Below, piece after piece: positions 21,187 to 30,920 of a DNA stretch of 64,000 bases (position 1 is its first letter; each line of letters starts with the position of its first letter). Position numbers and translations under genes: made by a program. The notes beneath the pieces were generated by a model that made no database searches, had not been told where the DNA came from, and saw only the letters and a list, made by a program, of their open reading frames with translations. The stretch comes from Mariniflexile gromovii (GTDB lineage Bacteria; Bacteroidota; Bacteroidia; Flavobacteriales; Flavobacteriaceae), in NCBI RefSeq assembly GCF_017814435.1, contig NZ_JAGJCB010000008.1:62001-126000 (forward strand), read 5' to 3'.

Positions 21187-23289
21187 CTATTGAACTTTTT
21201 CAATAATTGTGTAGCTTCTATCACTATTTGGTTTCATTAATTCGCCTTTCCATAAACCATTTTCTAATTTTGTGAATTCAAAGTTTTCTGAATGTGGTAT
21301 TTTGTTATCTGTCCAAATTAATATGGGACCATCTTCAACCATTTGAATTTTAACTGACTTATTATCCATTTTCAATAATTCAAAAGTAGAAGCAGAAAGG
21401 TATTTATCGGGTCTTCCTATGATAGACCAACCATGCTGTATGGGGCTTAACAACAACAAACGTTCCCTTCTGGAACCCATTGTAAACTGATAAGCGTCTT
21501 TAAGAATTTGAGCTGAACCTTTATAATAATCGTAAAGTAAAATACCTCCTTTTGGTACTTCCCAAAGGCCTTGATACGGTTGCATCATGCCTCCGGCAAA
21601 TGGATAATCTTTTATTGAAACTTGCGTTGTTAACTCTTTATCATCTTGATTCATATTCACAGCCATAATAGCAGCAGTTTTGTTTTTTAATGGTGCTATG
21701 ACTCTAAATGCTTTTCCATCAAAATAAGGATCTTGCATTAAACTTTCGGGTAATGGAACAGCTGGTGCTAGCGTACCTACAATGAGACCGTCGGTATAAG
21801 TTAAGGGTTTTAAAACGGTGTCGTCGATATGCTCTGGCACATCCGATAAGTAGATCGGGCCACCAGACATGGCTCTGGCTACTGCCATTAACTGTGCGGT
21901 TTCTTCAAAATTAGCAAAAAACATATCTTGATCTAGCCAATAGTTGTGACCCAACCAAAAGGCATTGGCGAAATTTTGCACCAATGTCACATCCAAACGG
22001 TCTTGGGTAGTTTTATAATCTACGCTTCCGCGGATAATGGCGCTATGCCTGTGATTGAACACATTGAAATTTTGTTGGGCAATACAGTTAAGGAGCATCA
22101 AATCTTTGTCTTTGCAATTTTCTTCTAAAGCGATATTGTTGTAATGCACACCCAAAATGGCGTTACTTGCTCCTGTATTATTTCGGAAATTATCCGATTG
22201 AAAATCGACTTTAATAATATCAAAACCATTGTCTTTGGTGGTTTTTGTCATTTCATTGTAAAACGCGTTGGCTGCTTCCTCTGAAATTTTTGGCATTAAA
22301 ATCGGTTTTTTACCACTCGGGTTACGTGCTGCCAAATGCTCTTGTAAATTCGTCATGTTGTGTTCGGGTGAAACCCCTCCAAAATAACCATTGAAATTGC
22401 ACCAAATGCCCATCCATTTTATTTTATCATCTTTCTGACTTATAATAGGCTCCCAACCGTTTGGAAACTTCTTTTTATCTACACCAAAAGATAATAGTTG
22501 TCCGCTTTTATGGTCTAAATACCCATCATCAACCAACATCCATCTAAAAGGAATTTTGCTTTCTTTCATGCCTTTTAATGCATCCAAAATAACTTCCTCG
22601 TTGATGGTATGTTTGTAATGTTCCCATGAACACCAGCCTAAATATTTGTAAGCTTCGGGGTATTCTTTTTCAGATCGCCACTTGATGTTTTCTTTTACTT
22701 TATCGGTTTTCATAGCCTGTTCCCAAGCCAATCTAGCGGCTTCATATGGACTCGCAGATTGCCCGTAACTCATTAATGGTACCGCTACATTTTCGGTATC
22801 TGTACCATATGTGGCAACCGTTAAGTACGCATTTTTATCACGGATGGAAAAGGTGTTTCCTATACGATTTGAAACCAAAGGTAAAAGGGCTAAATAATCG
22901 CCATTTTCTTTTTGAAGCATCATAAAAGCACCAAGATTGATATGGCTGTCCATTCGTGGTTGTTGGTGCTTGTAATTATCCAACTCAGAAATATCATGAA
23001 ACCAAAGCGGTTCTACCCTATTGCCTGCCGCCAGTTTTTCTGAAAAAGGACGGAAATAGATGCCTTTTTTAAACTCAGGCAACTCTAATTTTATATCCGC
23101 TATAATACCGTTGTTTGGTGTGAACGCTTGCTGTTTTATCTTAAAAACCCCGCTAGTTTCGGTGTTCTTAAAATGAATGGACTCGGGTATACTTTCAAAC
23201 TCATTAAAATTTACATTGGAACGCTTGCTTCCACAAGCAAAACATAACAGTAACAAGGTAATAATGGATATTTTAATTTTTAAGCTCAT
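21187..23289 (-). CDS. GH36 / raffinose-synthase-like alpha-galactosidase, lipoprotein
   Basis: A 700-residue lipoprotein (lipobox LCFACG, Cys near residue 19). The central barrel has YKYLGWCSWEHYKHTINEEVILDALKGM and WMLVDDGYLDH, the signature of the raffinose-synthase/SIP1 branch of GH36. IIKVDFQ (near residue 365) supplies the expected nucleophile Asp, and the stretch around RGSVDYKTTQ supplies a candidate acid/base. SGGPIYLSDVPEH follows, then a C-terminal beta-domain. Members hydrolyse or transfer alpha-D-galactose. In bacteria of this habitat the branch is poorly characterised, so alpha-galactosidase is the best guess. Complete, with normal length. Confidence 0.82.
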   Translation of the reverse strand: MSLKIKISIITLLLLCFACGSKRSNVNFNEFESIPESIHFKNTETSGVFKIKQQAFTPNNGIIADIKLELPEFKKGIYFRPFSEKLAAGNRVEPLWFHDISELDNYKHQQPRMDSHINLGAFMMLQKENGDYLALLPLVSNRIGNTFSIRDKNAYLTVATYGTDTENVAVPLMSYGQSASPYEAARLAWEQAMKTDKVKENIKWRSEKEYPEAYKYLGWCSWEHYKHTINEEVILDALKGMKESKIPFRWMLVDDGYLDHKSGQLLSFGVDKKKFPNGWEPIISQKDDKIKWMGIWCNFNGYFGGVSPEHNMTNLQEHLAARNPSGKKPILMPKISEEAANAFYNEMTKTTKDNGFDIIKVDFQSDNFRNNTGASNAILGVHYNNIALEENCKDKDLMLLNCIAQQNFNVFNHRHSAIIRGSVDYKTTQDRLDVTLVQNFANAFWLGHNYWLDQDMFFANFEETAQLMAVARAMSGGPIYLSDVPEHIDDTVLKPLTYTDGLIVGTLAPAVPLPESLMQDPYFDGKAFRVIAPLKNKTAAIMAVNMNQDDKELTTQVSIKDYPFAGGMMQPYQGLWEVPKGGILLYDYYKGSAQILKDAYQFTMGSRRERLLLLSPIQHGWSIIGRPDKYLSASTFELLKMDNKSVKIQMVEDGPILIWTDNKIPHSENFEFTKLENGLWKGELMKPNSDRSYTIIEKVQ

Positions 23290-23332
23290 CGGATGCTTTC
23301 TTATGATTTCTTTAGATTGCTTTAAGTTTCTT

Positions 23333-24880
23333 TTATTTTATGATGGCTTGTATCTGTTTCCAACCTTCCATACCTTCATTTTCTTGAACCTTCCCGGGTG
23401 TGCTTCTTCCTTCTAAAATTATTTTTTTAAGAGCCGCTTTCAATTCCGCAACTTTCTCTGGAAAAACATATACCAAATTGTTGGTCTCACCAATATCTGC
23501 TTTCAAATTATACAGTTGCATGCTAGGTAATTTTAGATTTTCCTTTTTTATATCATCTAATTTTGGGTAGCTCCATCCTCCAGAACCTGGACAAACATTA
23601 AGTTTCCAGTGGCCTTTTCTAATAGCAAAAGAACCATCAATAGAATGGTGGATGGTGTATTCACGGATTTCGGTATCAGAGGCTCCTGTAATTAATGGCA
23701 GCATGCTGAAACTATCTTCTGCTTCGGCATCCTGTATTTTATAACCTGATAATTCTGCACATGTTGCAAAAAAATCGGTAGTGCAGATTATTTTGTCTGA
23801 ACTAACGTTTTTTAATCCCATTTTCGGATATTCTACAATAAAAGGGACGCGGTGTCCGCCTTCAAAAATATCGGCTTTTGTTCCCCTAAAGGTATAACTT
23901 GGGTTGTGTTTTACTTTGGCTAGCTCTTCAAAATCGGCTTTGGGTGAACAACCATTATCACTTGTAAAAACCAACAACGTATTCTCTGAAATACCTTGCT
24001 TTTTTAGGGCTTCCCTAATTTGACGTACTACATCATCCACTTGCATCACAAAATCGCCATACATATTGGTGTTGCTTTTTCCTAAAAACTCTGTGGTTGG
24101 TAAAATAGGTGTATGTGGTGCTGGCAAAGGAAAATACAAAAAGAAAGGTTTTTTGCTTCTTGCTTCCTTACTTATATAATTTACAGCTTTATCGGTTAAA
24201 TCTTGAAGCACGTTGGCATGGTTAAAATCATCGGAAGTAGGTCCCTTTCTCCAGAAACCTTTCTCATCTACACACACCGTTGTTTTATTTGGTACCATGG
24301 TAGGCATGTCATTTTCAACATACACATACGGTGCCATATCCAGCGAACCACAAAAACCAAAGGAATAATCGAAACCATGAGTTGAAGGTCCATTTTTAAT
24401 TGGGACACTAAAATCTACTTCTGGGCTTGCACTCAGGTTATCGCGATTTAGTTTGGCATCTTCTTTTATAATTTCCCAATCCCAGCCTAAATGCCATTTT
24501 CCAACAAAGGCTGTCGTATATCCTTGTTGTTTTAAAATATCAGCAACCGTAATACGATCTGGTTGTATTAGTGATTTTGAAAAACCGCTGACTACGCCAC
24601 TTTTTAAAGATGTTCTCCAGTTGTAACGACCCGTTAAAATACCATAACGTGTTGGTGTGCATACGGCCGACGAGGTATGTGCATCGTTAAATTTGATGCC
24701 ATTGGTAGCCATTTCGTCTAAATGCGGTGTTGGTATTTTTCCTTCTGGATTAAAGCATTTTACGTCGCCATAACCTAAATCGTCTGCCAAAATATAGATG
24801 ATATTTGGACTTTGATTCGCTTTTTGGGATTGCACTGTCATTACCGAAAATGACAAAAGGATTAATAATACATGTTTCAT
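23333..24880 (-). CDS. S1-family sulfatase with CTPTR active site
   Basis: A 515-residue sulfatase with a signal peptide (LLILLSFSVMTVQSQ). NIIYILADDLGYGDVKCFN opens the metal site. The formylglycine motif is C74-T-P-T-R with YGILTGRYNWRT, i.e. Thr at the position that is Ser in the six other intact sulfatases here. FVGKWHLGWDW, PHTPILPTTEF and VFTSDNGCSPKADFEEL follow. The YNWR continuation and the long insertion with APYVYVEN are reminiscent of GalNAc/galactose-6-sulfatase-like S1 members, from memory. It lies 44 bp downstream of the GH36-like gene's upstream neighbour region and 96 bp after the SGNH esterase; that gap shows no clear signal. Confidence 0.92.
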   Translation of the reverse strand: MKHVLLILLSFSVMTVQSQKANQSPNIIYILADDLGYGDVKCFNPEGKIPTPHLDEMATNGIKFNDAHTSSAVCTPTRYGILTGRYNWRTSLKSGVVSGFSKSLIQPDRITVADILKQQGYTTAFVGKWHLGWDWEIIKEDAKLNRDNLSASPEVDFSVPIKNGPSTHGFDYSFGFCGSLDMAPYVYVENDMPTMVPNKTTVCVDEKGFWRKGPTSDDFNHANVLQDLTDKAVNYISKEARSKKPFFLYFPLPAPHTPILPTTEFLGKSNTNMYGDFVMQVDDVVRQIREALKKQGISENTLLVFTSDNGCSPKADFEELAKVKHNPSYTFRGTKADIFEGGHRVPFIVEYPKMGLKNVSSDKIICTTDFFATCAELSGYKIQDAEAEDSFSMLPLITGASDTEIREYTIHHSIDGSFAIRKGHWKLNVCPGSGGWSYPKLDDIKKENLKLPSMQLYNLKADIGETNNLVYVFPEKVAELKAALKKIILEGRSTPGKVQENEGMEGWKQIQAIIK

Positions 24881-24976
24881 GCGGACTCTATTTAATTTTT
24901 GTTTTTAAGCTATTTTAATGTTTCCCGTTTCGGGGGAATAATTTTGTTTTTTAAATATATCTCTCACCTCTACTAA

Positions 24977-25633
24977 TTATTGTAATTCTTGTTTTAGAAA
25001 ACCAGCAATGTGTTCTCCTAAAGCTTCATACCCCTTTGGCGTGTAATGCACATCATCATTTCCTTTTCCGTACTTCGAATGGATTTCTTTGGATGCATCA
25101 TAAATATCATTTATTATTACACTATGGGCTTCCATAACGCGTCGGGAAATTTTATTGTAAATTATAGCATCCTTTGAAAATCGACCTGCCTCCTGTTCCG
25201 GCACATAGGTTGTTGACACAAAAATTATTTTTGCATTTGATTTTTTTCGAATTAGCTTTACAATAGCATCCAGATTTTTTTCATAGGCTTCTGGGTTGAA
25301 TGTGATGGTTCCATGAACCTTATCTCGCTGGCCTTGTACTTTTGAATCGGGATGGCGGTAACATAAATCCCATAAGCCCCAATTAATTTGAATGATGTCC
25401 CATTTTTCATCGCCTATCCACTTTTCAATATTTTGCAACCCAGTTCCAGTATGTTGTGCATTTCCGGGATTATGGAAAACCTCAGCAACTTCCGATAAAC
25501 TTTCTTTAACAAAAGAGGTATAACCTATAGAAATAGAATCCCCTACGATTAAAATTTTAGCTTTTTCTTTTTTAAAACCTGAAAAGGCACATACAACAAT
25601 TATAAGTATGACTATTATTTTCAAATGTTTCAT
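24977..25633 (-). CDS. SGNH/GDSL-type esterase
   Basis: A 218-residue secreted protein (signal peptide MKHLKIIVILIIVVCAFSGF). It has all four SGNH blocks: ILIVGDSISIGY (nucleophile Ser), NPGNAQHTGTGL (Gly), IIQINWGLWDL (Asn) and DDVHYTPKGYEALGE (catalytic Asp-x-x-His). Members deacetylate or deacylate sugars. The gene starts 3 bp after the second GH116 copy, so the esterase and glycosidase are co-translated, which argues that the GH116 substrate carries an ester group. The complete catalytic set suggests activity. Acetylxylan-type or rhamnogalacturonan-type specificity cannot be decided. Confidence 0.88.
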   Translation of the reverse strand: MKHLKIIVILIIVVCAFSGFKKEKAKILIVGDSISIGYTSFVKESLSEVAEVFHNPGNAQHTGTGLQNIEKWIGDEKWDIIQINWGLWDLCYRHPDSKVQGQRDKVHGTITFNPEAYEKNLDAIVKLIRKKSNAKIIFVSTTYVPEQEAGRFSKDAIIYNKISRRVMEAHSVIINDIYDASKEIHSKYGKGNDDVHYTPKGYEALGEHIAGFLKQELQ

Positions 25634-25636
25634 CTG

Positions 25637-28183
25637 TTATAATTTAATGGTCAATTCTTTTCCTTCTACAATATTTTTGCCATTCAGTTTCTTTTTACCC
25701 ACACCTTCCAATGAAAAACTATTCAATTCTAATTTACCAAAAAGTACTTTTAAGATGGCCTCTTTATTTTTTACTTCACAAGTACCCCAACTGAAACCAT
25801 TGCTCCAGAAATACGTCCCGGGTTTTGAAGTAAAACGCATGGATTTTTCAACCCCCGAATAATGGAAACCTGAACTTGCTAAAACCCCGCCCCATGCCAT
25901 CATACTACGTGCATAATGATGACCGAACTCTGCTTCGTTATATGGATTTCTTTTTTTACCATCGTAACGATTGCGAACATCTTGAATCGTCCTCAAGCCT
26001 TCAGCAACTTGTCCTTCATATAGCATTGAAACAGCCGCGGTATGCTCGAAACCTGTCATTACCTCCGTATAATATGGGAATGGTTGTTTGGGTCTTTCCT
26101 TGGGATAATCGGCCATTAACAAAGCTGATTCGTCGCCATAAGCATACGAACGCATAAAGTTTGGGTGCTTCATTAAATTATCGCGGTAATTGTACTTTAA
26201 AATAGACTCGTTTGTTTTTTTGATGTTTTCTTTTTTGGCAAGATAACCCAAATCTAGAATATGAGCCATCACTTGACCAACCAACTGATCGACAAGCACA
26301 CCTTCACCCAATTGGTATTGTGGGTCGTCTGCCACCAAACGTCTTTTTACGCGAATAAGACCATTTGCAATATTATCGATGGACATGGGCGGTACTATTT
26401 TTTGTATGTAATATTCGCCATTAAAAAGGTTTTCATCTATCCATTTAGAACCGTTTTCATATAAGCCACGACAGGTTTTAGCAAAGGTTTTATCGCCTAA
26501 GTAGTTTGCCATTTCTTCTGAAGCACGTAAGGCACCAAGATACCAAAAGCCCATTTGCGGATTGGGTCCAAAATACTCAACATCCATGGTGTTGTGTTGG
26601 CTACCTTCCATCACGCCATCTTTATTGGCATCCCATCCTTTTGGAATCCAGCAGAATTCCAATGCTTTTTTTACGTGTTGCCAATTTTTCTTTAGAAAGG
26701 TATCATCACCAGAAAGTTGCCATTCGCGGTAATATTTCATAATAGCACCCATTTGCCCATCGGCCGCAGCCAATCCAAATTCCTGAGCTTTAGATTCAAT
26801 AGGTACATGTATTCGGTAAGCCATCATACCGTTGGCATCGGTGGCATACCCAAACTCCGTGTCCCGCATATTTTGAGCAACATCTCCAAAAAGAAAAGGA
26901 ATGGTTTGTTCGTAGTTCCAAACATGGGTACAGGTACCTGCACCACTTCCGTCATTATCTTTAATACCTTCCCAACCCGAGTAAAATCCAGACTTCGATT
27001 TGAAAAGCAGTTGTGTTCTAAAATGTGCCAAATTGAACAAAGCTGCTTCCTTTACAACTTCTGGAAAATCGCTTTTGATGAAGGCATCTACAAAGGTTTT
27101 TGTCTGTTTTTCCAACTCTGGAATTCGACTAATATTTTTCTGTGCTACGTCCCATGAATCTTTAAACTGAGCTGCATAGTAGTTTCCTATATTGATTTTA
27201 TTTTGAAAATCGAGACGGTTAGGAAAATGCCAAGTAATAAAAAATCGTAAGTCCTTTTCTTCGTTAGGAGCCAACGTGGTTTTAATCGCTAAAGAACCCA
27301 TGTTGTTTTTTTGTTCGGAAATACGTTCTTCCAATAAACCATCATCGGTATAATCATCCCAAAACTCTAAGGTACTGTTTCCCCATTCTCCAGGTTCCCA
27401 AGCGGTACGATACGATGTTTCACCTTGACTATTCGTAGCTAAACTGAAACTTCCCCATTGGGCACTTTCTTTATCAATTTCTTCACTAGCTGTGTAATGA
27501 ACACCTTTTAATCCGTTTTCTTCTTTATAGGTGGTTTTGTTTACATATGGTTTTCCTTCTTTACCATCGAAACCAATAAAGTTTGGAATATTTCCTGCCA
27601 AAGAAATGGTAATGGGTTTGCTACTCGTGTTTTTTACCTTATAACTTAAAACTGCTATGGGCAGACTACTGTCTTCTGTATTTCCAGGGATTAAAGGGTT
27701 AAAAGCACCAACGGTAACTTCCACAGGTAAATCTTTATCGCGCAACAACACCTGCCCAAAAGGGTATGCCGTTTGAAACATTGCTTCGGCAAAACGAGGT
27801 AAGCCGTGGTTGGGAGCTTTTGATCCGTAGTAACCTTCATCATATTTTATTGGCACCGGACCTTCTAAAATTAAAGCCTGAGCTTTTTTATCTTCTTCTT
27901 TTATATAGATTGAAAAAAAAGGTGCACGGTTTATAACTTCCACGCCAGCGTATTTGGGGTTATAGCCTTTTGCTGGTCTGCTCATAATTTCCCAATCTTC
28001 CAAAGCCCCTCTTCCTGTTAAGGAAATCGTACCCGTACCAATACCACCAATGGGCATCGCAATCCTATCGGTATGATTTTGGTCGTAGGTTTTTAGTATA
28101 GGCCATGTGTTTTGTTGAGCCTTTATCTGAACAAAAACAAATAATAAGATTATTAATGGATAAGATGATTTTAAATTTTTCAT
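25637..28183 (-). CDS. GH116 family glycosidase, copy 2
   Basis: An 848-residue secreted protein (signal peptide SSYPLIILLFVFVQIKAQ). It is a paralogue of the 16107-18695 product and aligns along the whole length. Shared blocks are MPIGGIGTGTISLTGRGALEDWEI, CTHVWNYEQTIPFLFGD, GSQHNTMDVEYFGPNPQMGFWYLGAL and YYTEVMTGFEHTAAVSML. The catalytic candidates (Glu in WNYEQ and Asp in NTMDVEYFG) are conserved. The two copies differ most in the region after PPMSADNVA/PPMSIDNIA, a loop near the active site, so substrate preferences may differ. It is followed immediately by an SGNH esterase, mirroring the first copy, which is followed by an esterase remnant. Confidence 0.9.
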   Translation of the reverse strand: MKNLKSSYPLIILLFVFVQIKAQQNTWPILKTYDQNHTDRIAMPIGGIGTGTISLTGRGALEDWEIMSRPAKGYNPKYAGVEVINRAPFFSIYIKEEDKKAQALILEGPVPIKYDEGYYGSKAPNHGLPRFAEAMFQTAYPFGQVLLRDKDLPVEVTVGAFNPLIPGNTEDSSLPIAVLSYKVKNTSSKPITISLAGNIPNFIGFDGKEGKPYVNKTTYKEENGLKGVHYTASEEIDKESAQWGSFSLATNSQGETSYRTAWEPGEWGNSTLEFWDDYTDDGLLEERISEQKNNMGSLAIKTTLAPNEEKDLRFFITWHFPNRLDFQNKINIGNYYAAQFKDSWDVAQKNISRIPELEKQTKTFVDAFIKSDFPEVVKEAALFNLAHFRTQLLFKSKSGFYSGWEGIKDNDGSGAGTCTHVWNYEQTIPFLFGDVAQNMRDTEFGYATDANGMMAYRIHVPIESKAQEFGLAAADGQMGAIMKYYREWQLSGDDTFLKKNWQHVKKALEFCWIPKGWDANKDGVMEGSQHNTMDVEYFGPNPQMGFWYLGALRASEEMANYLGDKTFAKTCRGLYENGSKWIDENLFNGEYYIQKIVPPMSIDNIANGLIRVKRRLVADDPQYQLGEGVLVDQLVGQVMAHILDLGYLAKKENIKKTNESILKYNYRDNLMKHPNFMRSYAYGDESALLMADYPKERPKQPFPYYTEVMTGFEHTAAVSMLYEGQVAEGLRTIQDVRNRYDGKKRNPYNEAEFGHHYARSMMAWGGVLASSGFHYSGVEKSMRFTSKPGTYFWSNGFSWGTCEVKNKEAILKVLFGKLELNSFSLEGVGKKKLNGKNIVEGKELTIKL

Positions 28184-28250
28184 TTATCAATAATTATAGC
28201 ATTCATTATATACCCCACTAACACGTATAATTTAATCATATTTCTATTTT

Positions 28251-29303
28251 TTAAAACTGCATATTATTTATTTCATATCTAAACAAATGCGCTTCGCCAT
28301 CACTTTGTCTCATACAAATGCCCCAACCAGGAATTTTGCTTGTTTTATTGCCATTTTCTAAATGGGGTCTGTATAAACCAGGTGCCATTGGAATGGTTGT
28401 TAGATTTTCTTCAATAGGATTGAAATTCAAACCATCTTTTGCCCAATGAATGGATTTACTTAAAGACGCCAACGATGCAACACCGCCGTTTTGATTCCAA
28501 ATCAACACTTCATGCCCTTTTTCTATCAAAGGTTTTGAATATTTTTGAAAAGGACCTTCGGGTTTACTTGCCATAGCCACACCCATTTGTGTGTGTTTTG
28601 CGCCTTCTTTTCCGTGTTCAATACATCTTCCCTTGTAATACAACCATATTTTCCCATCGCGCACCAATAAACTGGCATCGTCTACGCGGTAGCTATCGAA
28701 ATCTGAAGCAACTTCACTATGTGCAATGACTATATTGTTTTCAGTTCTTTTAAATGGACCATCAGGACTATCGGCTACCGCAACACCGATACCTGTAAAA
28801 TCGGTAGTACTGTTACCTTCAAACTTCTTTTCAGGATTGCCGGGTGTCGGCTGCACCCCTGTATAATACAGATAATATTTCCCCTTATACGCTAGGATAT
28901 TTGGCGTAAAAACAGAACGGCTATCAAAAGCACCTTCTTCACCTAAACCAAGTGCCATCCCTTGCTCTTTCCATGTGTGTCCTTCATCTTCCGAAGTGGC
29001 ATACCAAATAGTACCCCAATAACCCGATCTAACAGGTTTATCCATACGCGTATACCAGATATAGTATTTGTTTCCAACCTTAATTATATCACTTGGGTCT
29101 CTTCTGTTATAAACCGGATCTTTACCAATGCCTTCAATCTCTGAATAAGAAAAACTTACTTTTTTAGTAGGAGCTACAAGTTGAGCGCTTTCGTTGTTGG
29201 TTTCTATTTTTTTTGTTGGTTTATTGCCGCATGCGGACACAAATACCATTGAAATTACTACTATACTTAAAAAAATGTATGTTCTTTTAAAATTGACTTT
29301 CAT
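28251..29303 (-). CDS. Five-bladed beta-propeller glycosidase, GH43/GH117-like, lipoprotein
   Basis: A 350-residue lipoprotein (lipobox VFVSAC). The first blade carries NRRDPSDIIKVGNKYYIWYTR, the Asp-Pro motif of GH43/GH117-type propellers (general base candidate). VFTPNILAYKGKYYLYYTG, YRVDDASLLVRDGKIWLYYKG and a C-terminal blade follow. The pattern RRDP..I...YY.WYT.., with SRSVFTPNIL, resembles GH117, which includes alpha-1,3-(3,6-anhydro)-L-galactosidases of agar and porphyran pathways. GH43-like families remain possible. The second acidic residues cannot be placed with confidence. The 68-bp gap before it and the 67-bp gap after it carry no clear signal. Confidence 0.75.
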   Translation of the reverse strand: MKVNFKRTYIFLSIVVISMVFVSACGNKPTKKIETNNESAQLVAPTKKVSFSYSEIEGIGKDPVYNRRDPSDIIKVGNKYYIWYTRMDKPVRSGYWGTIWYATSEDEGHTWKEQGMALGLGEEGAFDSRSVFTPNILAYKGKYYLYYTGVQPTPGNPEKKFEGNSTTDFTGIGVAVADSPDGPFKRTENNIVIAHSEVASDFDSYRVDDASLLVRDGKIWLYYKGRCIEHGKEGAKHTQMGVAMASKPEGPFQKYSKPLIEKGHEVLIWNQNGGVASLASLSKSIHWAKDGLNFNPIEENLTTIPMAPGLYRPHLENGNKTSKIPGWGICMRQSDGEAHLFRYEINNMQF

Positions 29304-29315
29304 TTGATTTTTTTT

Positions 29316-30914
29316 TTATTTATTCACATCACTTCCCCACCAATCGTCGTTAGGTTTCCAATCTGGACTCAACATTTTTTTTCTTTGGGCTTCTAACCTG
29401 GGCATGAGTTTACTTTTATTGTTTTCCAAACGTTGGTTCCAAGCATCTTCATCCCATTCAGGGTCTTCTTTTGCATATTGGGTATTCATAGATTCTAACC
29501 AATCCATCAGTTGCTTTTTCATGTCTGATGCTTTTTCCTTATGCGTTGCAGACACATCATTTGTTTCTCCTAAATCGGTATTTAGGTCATATAACTCCAC
29601 ACGATTATCTTCCCAATAATGTATCAGTTTCCAATGATCTTTTCTCATGATAGAAACGGGTTCGCCACCTTGATTTCCATAATGTGGATAATGCCAATAA
29701 AGGGGTCGATCTGGAATTTTTCCGCCATTTAAAAGTGGTTTTAAGCTCAAACCATCAGCGTGATTTTGTGGTCTTAAAGGGATATTAGCCAAATCTAACA
29801 GTGTAGGAAACAAATCGGCTCCAGAAACAGGCTCATCAATTTTAGAGCCATTTTGCTGCATCCACGGCACATAAATGAAATAAGGAACTCGCAAGCCACC
29901 TTCAAATTGGTAGCCTTTTCCACCTTTTAGTGTAAGTTGATTGGTAGAGAAATCATCACCTGAAGTTACCCCGCCATTATCAGAAGTAAAAACGATGATG
30001 GTGTTCTTATCCAACCCGTTTATTTTTAGTGTTTGGATAACGCTTCCTATGGCTTCGTCTACTTGTTCAATCAAGCCAGCGTACACTGGGTTGTCTTGAT
30101 ATTTTCTAACAGGCAATTCACGAGCCATTTCAAAACCATTTTCAGCAATGCCCATTTTTTCGGCTTTATCTCTATATTTTTTCCATTTTTCTTTTGTAGT
30201 TTGAATAGGTGCATGCACCGTGTAAAAAGACAAATAGGCTAAAAAGGTTGTGTCTTTATTCTTTTCAATGAATTTTGAAGTTTCTTTGGCTAATTTCATA
30301 GAAAAGGACATGCCTTTTTCCTCTGGATAATCCGTTAGATAGGGATTATTGAACGGTGAAAAATAGCCCCCACTATAAGGTCCGCCTCGTTCATAACCTC
30401 CTTGATTGATATCAAAACCATGATCTGTTGGCAACGAGTTTTCTGCTGCACTTCCTAAATGCCATTTTCCGGCAAAAAAAGTGGCGTATCCATTCTCTTT
30501 TAATACTTCTGGCAAGGTCACATCGTTTTGGTCCAAATGATGTTTATATTCTGGCGGTAATAATTTGGTGTGCCGATTCTTATTTCTCCACTCCAGACCT
30601 GATGGAGCGCCATCGAACTGCGTAATACCGTGTCTAGCCGTAAATTGACCGTTTAACAAACTCGCTCGCGAAGGACTGCAAACCGCACAGGTAGCATAAC
30701 CATTTGTAAAAATAGTTCCTGAGTTTGCCAAGGCATCAATGTTTGGCGTTTCGTAATATTCGCTTCCCATCACACTTAAATCGGCATAACCCAAATCATC
30801 CACCACAATAAAAAGTATATTGGGCTTGGTTGGTTTAGCAGGTTGATCTTTGGTTTTGCACGCTGCCAACAAAAACGCGATCGCGGAAAATATATATACT
30901 GTTCTTCTTCTCAT
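29316..30914 (-). CDS. S1-family sulfatase, lipoprotein
   Basis: A 532-residue sulfatase with lipobox FLLAAC (Cys19). NILFIVVDDLGYADLSVMGS and the formylglycine site C79-S-P-S-R with ASLLNGQFTARHG are intact. FAGKWHLGSA, IVFTSDNGGVTSGDDFSTN and YWHYPHYGNQGGEP follow. The C-terminal extension rich in charged and Trp residues (EDPEWDEDAWNQRL.. to DWWGSD) is longer than usual and may help substrate binding. It is 6 bp downstream of the GH97 gene, so the two are co-translated. Sulfate position unknown. Confidence 0.92.
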   Translation of the reverse strand: MRRRTVYIFSAIAFLLAACKTKDQPAKPTKPNILFIVVDDLGYADLSVMGSEYYETPNIDALANSGTIFTNGYATCAVCSPSRASLLNGQFTARHGITQFDGAPSGLEWRNKNRHTKLLPPEYKHHLDQNDVTLPEVLKENGYATFFAGKWHLGSAAENSLPTDHGFDINQGGYERGGPYSGGYFSPFNNPYLTDYPEEKGMSFSMKLAKETSKFIEKNKDTTFLAYLSFYTVHAPIQTTKEKWKKYRDKAEKMGIAENGFEMARELPVRKYQDNPVYAGLIEQVDEAIGSVIQTLKINGLDKNTIIVFTSDNGGVTSGDDFSTNQLTLKGGKGYQFEGGLRVPYFIYVPWMQQNGSKIDEPVSGADLFPTLLDLANIPLRPQNHADGLSLKPLLNGGKIPDRPLYWHYPHYGNQGGEPVSIMRKDHWKLIHYWEDNRVELYDLNTDLGETNDVSATHKEKASDMKKQLMDWLESMNTQYAKEDPEWDEDAWNQRLENNKSKLMPRLEAQRKKMLSPDWKPNDDWWGSDVNK

Positions 30915-30920
30915 TAAATT

